Of a DNA stretch of 51,026 nt, positions 44,449 to 51,026 are shown one piece after another; the stretch's first letter is position 1, and each line of letters begins with the position of its first letter. The translations under genes were made by a program, and so were the position numbers. Under the pieces are notes generated by a model that searched no databases, was not told the DNA's origin, and saw nothing but the letters and a program-made list of their open reading frames with translations. Origin of the DNA: an uncultured Bacilli bacterium. Its GTDB lineage: Bacteria; Bacillota_I; Bacilli_A; ML615J-28; CAG-698. The stretch lies in contig CANQVC010000007.1 of the NCBI GenBank assembly GCA_947627195.1, positions 1 to 51,026 of the forward strand. The letters run 5' to 3'.

Positions 44449-45201
44449 ATGAAAAGAAAAATTTTATTTTTAATAGGTTTTTTATTTTTTATTATTATAT
44501 ATTGTATAATTTATGCGGAAATAGCCAATAACGACATAAATCATATTATTAAAGATTTTACTAGTCGCGGAGAGCTTGTATATGAAACTTATGATACACA
44601 ATTTTATAAAGTAAAACCACAATATGATTATGAAGATTTATCAAATCCTGTATTAAGAGAATATGATAGTACTTATATTGGTACAACTGGTGACATATTT
44701 ATTACTGATCGTAACCCTCAAGACAATTTCTTTTTAACTGGATATTTATCTAATAGAGTTTGGATAGGGCATTCAGCACTTGTTATAGAAGATAATGGTA
44801 GCAAAACAGCTGAAATAGTTGGCAATTTAAATTGGGAATCTAATGTCGTTCAAACATTTACTAATTGGTGGTCAATTGAAATTGACACACCTAGGTTATT
44901 ATTATTAAGACCTAAAAATATCACATTGGAACAAAAAAATATTATTAAAGAATCAGTCAATGAAAAACTAGGTTTACATTATAATTATACATTTTTATTT
45001 CAAGGTCCTAATACATATTATTGTTCTGATTTTGTTTCAAGAGTTATGAAAGAAGCGAATATTGATTTAAATAAAGATAGATTATTTACTTTAGGCGAAG
45101 ATTTCATACGAAGCAAAGATTTATATATCGCTTATTATAAAGAAGAATATTATGAAGATGACATCGTAAAACAAAGAGTTTATTTTTTAAGTGAGGACTA
45201 A
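44449..45201 (+). CDS. Membrane-anchored permuted papain-fold enzyme (YiiX-like)
   Basis: A 250-residue protein with a membrane anchor at ~5-22. The external part starts with a spacer. The permuted NlpC/P60-like order is then seen: GDIFITD (81-87), the catalytic His108 in WIGHSALVIEDNG and the catalytic Cys192 in YYCSDFVSRVMKEA. Members of this group cleave amide or ester links in peptidoglycan or lipids; substrate unknown. One base separates it from the ABC transporter gene, so they are one operon. Confidence 0.8.
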   Translation: MKRKILFLIGFLFFIIIYCIIYAEIANNDINHIIKDFTSRGELVYETYDTQFYKVKPQYDYEDLSNPVLREYDSTYIGTTGDIFITDRNPQDNFFLTGYLSNRVWIGHSALVIEDNGSKTAEIVGNLNWESNVVQTFTNWWSIEIDTPRLLLLRPKNITLEQKNIIKESVNEKLGLHYNYTFLFQGPNTYYCSDFVSRVMKEANIDLNKDRLFTLGEDFIRSKDLYIAYYKEEYYEDDIVKQRVYFLSED

Positions 45202-45202
45202 T

Positions 45203-47536
45203 ATGTTAGAATTAAAAAATATTTCTAAAATATATCAAATTGGTGAAAATAAAATTATTGCTTTAGACAATGTTTCATGTTCTTTTCAAGAAAAAGAATT
45301 TGTTAGTATTATTGGACCTAGTGGCTGTGGAAAGACTACATTATTAAATATGATTGGCGGACTTGACAAATATAATGAGGGAGAAATAATAATTAATGGT
45401 GTACAAACAAATGATTATAAATCTAATGATTGGGATAATTATCGTAATAAGCATATTGGCTTTGTATTTCAAAGTTATTATTTAATAAATCATCTTTCAG
45501 TATATGAAAATATTGAAGTATCTTTATCTTTGTGTGGTATAAAAAAACAGCAAAAAAAAGAAATGATTCTCGAAGCAGCAAAAAGAGTAGGCATTGAAGA
45601 TTTATTATATAAGAAACCAAATCAGTTATCGGGTGGGCAAATGCAACGTGTAGCTATTGCTAGAGCTATTGTTAATCATCCAACAATTGTATTAGCTGAT
45701 GAACCAACAGGGGCATTAGATAGTAAAACATCTATTCAGATTATGGAAGTTTTAAAAGAAATATCATCAACATGCTTAGTTATTATGGTAACCCATAATC
45801 AAGAACTTGCTAAAAAATACAGTACAAGAATTTTAAAAATGTTAGATGGAAGAATTATTGATGATGAAGATAACAAAATAAGTAATGAGGAAATAATCGT
45901 TAAAAAAGCAACAAAACAAAAAAAGAGTGGAATGCCTTTTTTAACATCATTAATGTTAGGATTTAAAAATTTATTAACAAAGAAGTTTAGAACTATATTA
46001 ACAATACTTGCTTGTAGTGTTGGTATTATTAGTTTGAGTATGGTTTTAACTGTCTCTAATGGAATGAATTTATATATAACAGATTTTCAAAAAGAATCTT
46101 TAAGTACATATCCTGTCACAATAACAAGTGTTGTTGATAATGAAGAACCTGAAGTTGAAGACCCTATATATGAAGAATACCCTGATGATAACATTATTCA
46201 TGTTACTAATGAATATCATTCTTATAGTGGTCATGTAAATACTTTTACTAATGAATTTTTGGATCATATTAAATCTATGCCAATGGATATGTATACTGTT
46301 ATTGGTTATAGTGGTTGGTTAAATATGCGTATATTAACAAAATCAAGTAATACATATCGTTATGTTTCTAGTACAAGTTATTTTAAAGAAGTTAATGAAT
46401 CAACACGTTATTTAGAAAGTGAATATGACATATTAGCTGGTAGTGGTTTTCCTCAAAATAAAGATGAATTAGCTTTAGTAATTAATAAATCCAATTGTAT
46501 TAATATAAATGTATTATCGAGTCTTGGAATAGATTACCAAGGAATTGAATCATTCAAATTTGAAGATTTATTAGGTAAAGAATATAAAGTAATTGAAAAC
46601 AATGATTATTATACTAAAACAAATGGTAGATATGTTGTAACTAAAAGTTCTGAAGAATTATATAATAATTCTAAATTAACTTTAAAAATAACTTCAATTA
46701 TTAGACAAAAAAGAACTGCTAAAACTAAATTATATGATGCTTCTTTATTGTATAGTGCATCATTAACATCTTATATGCTTAATAATAATTTGACATCAGA
46801 TATCGTGAAAGAACAGAATGAATATGGTCTTGATAAAAATGTATTAACTGGATTACCATATGAAGATCAAATAACACAATCTTCAACTATTACCAAAGAA
46901 TATTTGTTAGAAAGAAATCTTGCTGATTTTGGTGCTACATATTCTATTTATAGAATATCTATATATACAAATAAATTTGAAAACTTTGCGAAAATTCAAG
47001 ATTATGTAAATATCTATAATGAAGGTAAAGTAGATGATGCTCAAATTCAGTATTCGGATCGTTTAAAAAATTTAACAAACGAATTTGAAACATTTATCAA
47101 AGTTATATCAAATATATTAATTATTTTTTCCTCTATTTCATTAGCAGTTTCTTCAATAATGATTGCGGTAATAACTTATATATCAGTTATGGAAAGAATT
47201 CATGAAATTGGTATATTAAGAAGTGTTGGGGCTAGAAAAATAGATATAGCAAGAATATTTATTGTTGAAAATGGAGTAATTGGTTTTATAGCAGGTATAA
47301 TAGGTGTTATATTAGGTGTTATATTTATTCGTCCTATTTTAGGAACGGTAGTTCAAATAATGGTTGAAAATAATGTAACATATTTAGATATTACTAGTCT
47401 TAGCAATCCATCATTTAATGGTTTTCATTTAACTTTATTAGTAATAGGTAGTACAATTATAACTATATTGGCAAGCTTGATTCCTGCAATTATAGCTTCT
47501 TTACAATCGCCTGTTAAAGCGTTAAAAAGAGAATGA
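45203..47536 (+). CDS. MacB-type ABC transporter (fused ATPase-permease)
   Basis: 777 residues from ATG 45203 (MLELKNISKIY), preceded by GTGAGGA. The ATPase (1-225) has GPSGCGKTT, signature LSGGQMQRVAIARA and Walker B VVLADEPTGALD. A membrane helix near 258-280 is followed by a large external domain (~285-640) and three C-terminal helices carrying the FtsX domain with the conserved ISVMERIHEIGILRSVGARKID region (core MERIHEIGILRSVGA). This MacB plan moves material or force across the envelope rather than importing small substrates. The partner protein may be the papain-like enzyme directly upstream, one base away. Confidence 0.88.
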   Translation: MLELKNISKIYQIGENKIIALDNVSCSFQEKEFVSIIGPSGCGKTTLLNMIGGLDKYNEGEIIINGVQTNDYKSNDWDNYRNKHIGFVFQSYYLINHLSVYENIEVSLSLCGIKKQQKKEMILEAAKRVGIEDLLYKKPNQLSGGQMQRVAIARAIVNHPTIVLADEPTGALDSKTSIQIMEVLKEISSTCLVIMVTHNQELAKKYSTRILKMLDGRIIDDEDNKISNEEIIVKKATKQKKSGMPFLTSLMLGFKNLLTKKFRTILTILACSVGIISLSMVLTVSNGMNLYITDFQKESLSTYPVTITSVVDNEEPEVEDPIYEEYPDDNIIHVTNEYHSYSGHVNTFTNEFLDHIKSMPMDMYTVIGYSGWLNMRILTKSSNTYRYVSSTSYFKEVNESTRYLESEYDILAGSGFPQNKDELALVINKSNCININVLSSLGIDYQGIESFKFEDLLGKEYKVIENNDYYTKTNGRYVVTKSSEELYNNSKLTLKITSIIRQKRTAKTKLYDASLLYSASLTSYMLNNNLTSDIVKEQNEYGLDKNVLTGLPYEDQITQSSTITKEYLLERNLADFGATYSIYRISIYTNKFENFAKIQDYVNIYNEGKVDDAQIQYSDRLKNLTNEFETFIKVISNILIIFSSISLAVSSIMIAVITYISVMERIHEIGILRSVGARKIDIARIFIVENGVIGFIAGIIGVILGVIFIRPILGTVVQIMVENNVTYLDITSLSNPSFNGFHLTLLVIGSTIITILASLIPAIIASLQSPVKALKRE

Positions 47537-47558
47537 TAGGAAAGGGTTATAAATTATT

Positions 47559-48950
47559 ATGGATAATATTAAAGATCATAGCAATAAAGAAACGATAATT
47601 CAAGGAGAAACTATTGCTGCTATTTCCACAGCTTTAGGAAATGGGGCAGTTTCTATAGTCAAGGTAAGTGGTGAAAAAGCTATTCAATCTGTTAATGAAA
47701 TATTCAATGGTTTTGATTTAACAAAAGCGAAAAGCCATACTATTCATTATGGACATATTGTTGATAAAAATAAAATATTAGATGAAGTATTAGTTAGCGT
47801 ATTTAGGTCACCAAAATCTTTTACTAAAGAAGATGTTGTGGAAATAAATTGTCATGGTGGTATTTTTGTCACAAATCAAATTTTAGAACTTCTTCTTTGC
47901 CATAATGTTAGGCTTGCTGAACCAGGTGAGTTTACTAAAAGAGCTTTTTTAAACGGAAGAATAGATTTAACTCAGGCAGAAGCGGTTATGGATTTAATTG
48001 AATCACAAACTAGCAATAGTTTGCAAATGGCAACAAATGGTATTACAGGAAAAACAAGTGAAATAATTCATCAATATAGAAATGAATTATTAGAATGTAT
48101 TTTAAAAATCGAAGTAAACATTGATTATCCTGAATATGAAGATGAAGAAATTATTACTAATGACATTTTAAAACCTAAATTAAATGAATTAATAAATAAA
48201 TTAAATCATATATTAGATAAAGCATCAGTTTCGCAAGTAATGAGAAATGGTATTAAAACAGCTATTATTGGTAGACCTAATGTAGGTAAATCTAGTCTGC
48301 TTAATGCTTTACTTAGAGAAGATAAAGCAATTGTTACAAATATTGAAGGAACAACACGAGATGTTGTTGAAGGAGATGTACACATTGGGGGAATAGTGTT
48401 ACATTTAATGGATACAGCGGGGATTAGAAATACAATTGACGAAGTTGAACAAATAGGTGTTGAAAAAACTAAAAAAATAGCCCAAGAAGCTGAGCTTGTT
48501 ATTTTGGTTTTAGATAATAGCCGAGAGTTACATCCAATGGATTTAGAATTAATTGAGATGACAAACAATAAAAATAGAATAATTGTGGTTAACAAAAAAG
48601 ATTTAGATAATAAATTAAATTATGACAAATTAAAAGATTATATTTTAATATCTAGTTATGATACTGATGATATTGAAAAGTTAGAAATAAAAATAAAAGA
48701 TATATTCCATATATCTTCAGTTGGACAAATAGATGCATCATATATTGGCAATGCTAGACAAATTTCTAAATTAAAATTAGCAAAGCAACATTTACTTGAT
48801 GCCTTAGATTCTTTAAATAATAATTTACCAGTTGATATTGCTAATGTCGATATACATCAAGCATGGATAGAATTAGGTGAAATTATAGGTGAAGTTAATA
48901 ATGAAGAATTATTAGATACATTGTTTTCTCGCTTCTGTTTAGGAAAATAA
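47559..48950 (+). CDS. mnmE: tRNA modification GTPase MnmE
   Basis: A 463-residue GTPase that with MnmG makes the cmnm5 group on U34 of tRNAs. N-terminal tetrahydrofolate-binding domain with ETIAAISTALGNGAVSIVKVSG (core ISTALGNGAVSIVK), GTPase motifs GRPNVGKSS (near 232) and MDTAGIR, NKKD, and the C-terminal FSRFCLGK. Normal length. mnmG, which usually follows, is not here; instead a terminator and minus-strand SPFH genes follow. Confidence 0.96.
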   Translation: MDNIKDHSNKETIIQGETIAAISTALGNGAVSIVKVSGEKAIQSVNEIFNGFDLTKAKSHTIHYGHIVDKNKILDEVLVSVFRSPKSFTKEDVVEINCHGGIFVTNQILELLLCHNVRLAEPGEFTKRAFLNGRIDLTQAEAVMDLIESQTSNSLQMATNGITGKTSEIIHQYRNELLECILKIEVNIDYPEYEDEEIITNDILKPKLNELINKLNHILDKASVSQVMRNGIKTAIIGRPNVGKSSLLNALLREDKAIVTNIEGTTRDVVEGDVHIGGIVLHLMDTAGIRNTIDEVEQIGVEKTKKIAQEAELVILVLDNSRELHPMDLELIEMTNNKNRIIVVNKKDLDNKLNYDKLKDYILISSYDTDDIEKLEIKIKDIFHISSVGQIDASYIGNARQISKLKLAKQHLLDALDSLNNNLPVDIANVDIHQAWIELGEIIGEVNNEELLDTLFSRFCLGK

Positions 48951-48952
48951 AA

Positions 48953-48982
48953 AAGGTGATTTCTATTTTTAGGAATCACCTT
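48953..48982. terminator. Bidirectional terminator after mnmE
   Basis: AAGGTGATTTC and GGAATCACCTT (one mismatch) pair over an 8-base loop, with A/T runs outside each arm. It serves mnmE and the convergent SPFH gene. Confidence 0.85.
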
Positions 48983-48989
48983 GATTAAA

Positions 48990-49946
48990 TTATTTAATTT
49001 TTTTTGTTGCATCTGTAGGCATATCTGTTCCAACTTCTTTTAGACTAGCTACTAAACCAGCCATTGATTGTATATCTGATGGGATAATTAATTTAGTTGC
49101 TTGTCCTTTAGAAACTTCAACTAAAGCATCATAAGCTTTTAATGTTAATACAGCATTATCTGCTTGGGCTTCTCTTACTAATTCAATACCTTTAGCTTGA
49201 GCTTGTTGCACTTTTAATATTGCTTCAGCTTGACCTTCAGCTTCAGCTATCAATGCTTGTCGTTTTGCTTCAGCTTTTAAAATTTCAGCCTGTTTATTAG
49301 CTTCAGCTTGTAATATTTGTGACTCTTTAACACCTTCAGCTTGTAAAATCATTGATTTCTTTTCACCTTCAGCTTTTAGAATTGCTTCACGTCTTTCACG
49401 TTCGGCACGCATTTGTTTTTCCATTGCTTCACGAATATCTTTAGGTGGCAAAATATTTTTTAATTCAACACGCGTTACTTTCATTCCCCATGGGTCAGTA
49501 GCAACATCTAATATTTCTGTCATTTTACTATTAATTAAATCACGACTTGTTAATGTTTCGTCTAATTCGATAGCACCAACAATATTACGTAATGTTGTTG
49601 ATGTTAATTTTTCCAATGCCATTTTAGGATTTTCTACACCATATGTATATAATTTTGGATCAGTAATTTCAAAAAATACTACAGTATCAATTTGCATTGT
49701 TACATTATCTTTTGTAATAACAGATTGTGGATCATAATCCATAACTTGTTCTTTTAAAGATATCTTTTTGGCAACGCGACAGAAGAAAGGTGCTATCCAG
49801 TGAAAACCAGCGCCTAAAGTTCGATTATACAACCCTAATTTTTCCACAACATATACTTTAGCTTGCGGAACAATACGAATACCCGAAATTGCTAAAGCAA
49901 TTATTAAAACAACAATAAAAATTATTACATAAAACCACCAGTCCAT
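48990..49946 (-). CDS. SPFH/stomatin-like membrane protein
   Basis: A 318-residue band-7 protein. A single membrane segment at ~4-24 is followed by the SPFH domain (IVPQAKVYVVEKLGLYNR ... with VVFFEITDPKLYTYGVENP). A long Ala/Glu coiled coil runs from about 185 to 265 (AEGEKKSMILQAEG repeats), then a short basic tail. Members oligomerise in membrane microdomains and pair with NfeD proteins; the adjacent upstream gene is one. It resembles QmcA/YbbK type. Translation order is NfeD then SPFH, 15 bases apart. Confidence 0.92.
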   Translation of the reverse strand: MDWWFYVIIFIVVLIIALAISGIRIVPQAKVYVVEKLGLYNRTLGAGFHWIAPFFCRVAKKISLKEQVMDYDPQSVITKDNVTMQIDTVVFFEITDPKLYTYGVENPKMALEKLTSTTLRNIVGAIELDETLTSRDLINSKMTEILDVATDPWGMKVTRVELKNILPPKDIREAMEKQMRAERERREAILKAEGEKKSMILQAEGVKESQILQAEANKQAEILKAEAKRQALIAEAEGQAEAILKVQQAQAKGIELVREAQADNAVLTLKAYDALVEVSKGQATKLIIPSDIQSMAGLVASLKEVGTDMPTDATKKIK

Positions 49947-49961
49947 TTTTATACCTCCTTA

Positions 49962-50441
49962 CTATAAATGTTCAATGGTTTGATTGTTAATTATTTTCGA
50001 TATAATTAATTTCGTTCCACTTATTGCGTCAACTTGAACTTTTTCTCCTTCAAAGAAAGAATCATTATTTAAACACACGGCACGCCATACAACATTATTT
50101 ACACGTACTTGCCCAACTTCATTATCTTTAAATGGTAATGTAATTACGCCAACCATTCCAATTACCCTATCAGCATTTGTATGAATTACTTCTCTACTTT
50201 GTATTCTTTTAACTAATGGTCTTGTAGCAAATAAAGCAATTATTGTCATAACTACAAATATACCTAATTGAAAATAAATATTCAATCCACATACTGTAGC
50301 AATTAAAGCACCAATTGCGCCCACAGAAAACCAAATTGTTACAAGATTTGTTGTTGATAGTTCGATAATAACTGTTCCAACAATTAAAATAGTCCAAATG
50401 ATTAACATTGATGTTTGAAGATCAGTATATTCCATAAACAT
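49962..50441 (-). CDS. NfeD-like membrane protein
   Basis: A 159-residue short NfeD protein. Three to four hydrophobic segments lie between ~10 and ~85, then a C-terminal OB-fold-like domain (RVIGMVGVITLPF ... VGQVRVNNVVWRAVC ... KVQVDAISGTKLII). Short NfeD proteins are nearly always next to an SPFH gene and act with it. It follows the small unknown gene by one base. Confidence 0.88.
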   Translation of the reverse strand: MFMEYTDLQTSMLIIWTILIVGTVIIELSTTNLVTIWFSVGAIGALIATVCGLNIYFQLGIFVVMTIIALFATRPLVKRIQSREVIHTNADRVIGMVGVITLPFKDNEVGQVRVNNVVWRAVCLNNDSFFEGEKVQVDAISGTKLIISKIINNQTIEHL

Positions 50442-50442
50442 A

Positions 50443-50820
50443 TTATTTAACCTCCCTCAATAATTTGACTTTTAAAGTCTTATCTTGAACATCCCATTCG
50501 CATTCAAATTTATGAAACGCATCTTTAGAAAAATCTAGGGGAAAGAAATTGCATAATTTGTTTATTATTTGTTTTCCGTTTATTCTTCCATAACTAGGTT
50601 TAATGGAAATCTTATGAATTTCTGTATCATCATAAATACCCATAGTAACTTCATCTTTATTAATTGATTTAATTAATAAATCGTTATTAGCTTTATCATA
50701 ACCAATTAAAGTTCCATAAGCACTTTTAAAATGATTTGATGCAACAGTATTGAGTGTTATGTTTGTTTCATAAATCGTTGCTAGTCCATTTGAACTTCTT
50801 GAAAACCATTCTATACTCAT
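50443..50820 (-). CDS. Hypothetical soluble protein
   Basis: A 125-residue protein with no signal or membrane segment and an alternating beta-strand look throughout. It ends EWDVQDKTLKVKLLREVK. No family recognised. It is the first gene of the minus-strand series with NfeD (one base away) and SPFH, so it is probably co-expressed with them. gaggaaaat serves as ribosome binding site. Confidence 0.6.
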   Translation of the reverse strand: MSIEWFSRSSNGLATIYETNITLNTVASNHFKSAYGTLIGYDKANNDLLIKSINKDEVTMGIYDDTEIHKISIKPSYGRINGKQIINKLCNFFPLDFSKDAFHKFECEWDVQDKTLKVKLLREVK

Positions 50821-50956
50821 AATTTTCCTCCTACACTAATATTATACAAAATAATTCAAAAAAATTCAAGAAAATTTTAAAAATATTTTTAAATTTTTCT
50901 TAAGAAAAACAAAAAAGATAATTATTTATTTTGAAAAAAAGAAAAGTTGTGATATA

Positions 50957-51026
50957 ACCCGAGTTTGACAGTTATTATGCGACAAATCCCTTACTAATCA
51001 ATAAGTAAGGGATTTTTTTAATATTT
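50957..51026. mobile_element. Partial insertion sequence (terminator-side end)
   Basis: Starts acccgagtttgacagttatt (50957-50976) and is inverted relative to 73-54, matching over about 28-29 bp with two differences. Beyond the repeat a strong hairpin, AAATCCCTTACT (50984-50995) and AGTAAGGGATTT (51004-51015) followed by a T run, looks like a terminator inside the IS end. If it stops the transposase gene, that gene would read toward the T run or end against it; the body is off the window. Flanking 50821-50956 is AT-rich with no gene. Confidence 0.7.

Noticed and set aside
1-51026. Mycoplasma-type genetic code
   Set aside because: TGA ends several genes here (for example the 245-residue lipoprotein) and Trp is TGG.
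1-51026. tRNA or rRNA genes
   Set aside because: No GGTTCGA-type T-arm or rRNA stretch was recognised on either strand by eye; a tRNAscan run would settle it.
1-51026. Circular 51-kb replicon closed by one IS copy
   Set aside because: Orientation of the two IS ends would allow it, but gyrase, dnaA and ribosomal genes are chromosomal, and the lipoprotein remnant expected at the right edge is not there.

Overview
The window is a very AT-rich bacterial chromosome segment that carries the replication origin. TGA is used as a stop codon, so this is not a mycoplasma-type code. The delta subunit gene rpoE beside pyrG, a T-box ahead of serS and the spoVT-mfd-pth order point to a Bacilli-like Bacillota (possibly near Erysipelotrichia). 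Sporulation and germination genes (spoVT, a 59-codon bofA-like gene, cwlJ followed by gerQ) suggest a spore former. Most genes point away from the origin: minus strand to its left, plus strand to its right.

Layout. 1-73 and 50957-51026 are the two different ends of an insertion sequence sharing a 28-29 bp imperfect terminal repeat. The window therefore looks like a contig bounded by IS copies. 74-5218 is an accessory block of membrane proteins, several with N-terminal zinc ribbons, plus an InlB-repeat lipoprotein whose duplicated neighbour was cut by the IS. 5357-17609 is housekeeping: fba, a DegV protein, spoVT, mfd, pth, folD, fhs, pyrG (with its own promoter and leader hairpin), a cupin, rpoE and bofA. 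17671-26398 holds surE, two tandem NrnA-type DHH genes, sbcC-sbcD, then plus-strand cwlJ, gerQ and an HIT gene, and a minus-strand zinc-ribbon membrane protein. 26395-33958 is serS (T-box), gyrA, gyrB, recF and the S4 gene yaaA.

The origin region is the unusual part. Between yaaA and dnaN, where nothing large is expected, there is a 1.95 kb gene-free stretch followed by a two-gene plus-strand operon. The operon encodes a ribbon-helix-helix protein with a Gln-rich linker and a ParA ATPase that lacks an HTH domain. The gene-free stretch carries about 15 clusters of the hexamer TATGTA/TACATA stepped every 8 bp, roughly 45 exact copies by eye. The same 8-bp register covers the operon promoter. 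This is the design of a plasmid type Ib partition system (centromere repeats, RHH adaptor, ParA, autoregulation), but placed a few kb from chromosomal oriC. The usual Firmicute soj-spo0J neighbourhood is absent from the visible part of the origin. My leading hypothesis is that this system segregates the chromosome origin.

From 37044 on: dnaN and dnaA (minus), a bipartite oriC (DnaA boxes on both sides of dnaA and a DnaA-trio-like tract before dnaN), an unknown bitopic membrane protein, then rpmH-rnpA-yidC-jag. Between jag and mnmE lie a Fic protein, a permuted-papain enzyme and a MacB-type ABC transporter. After mnmE comes an SPFH/NfeD pair and a small unknown protein.
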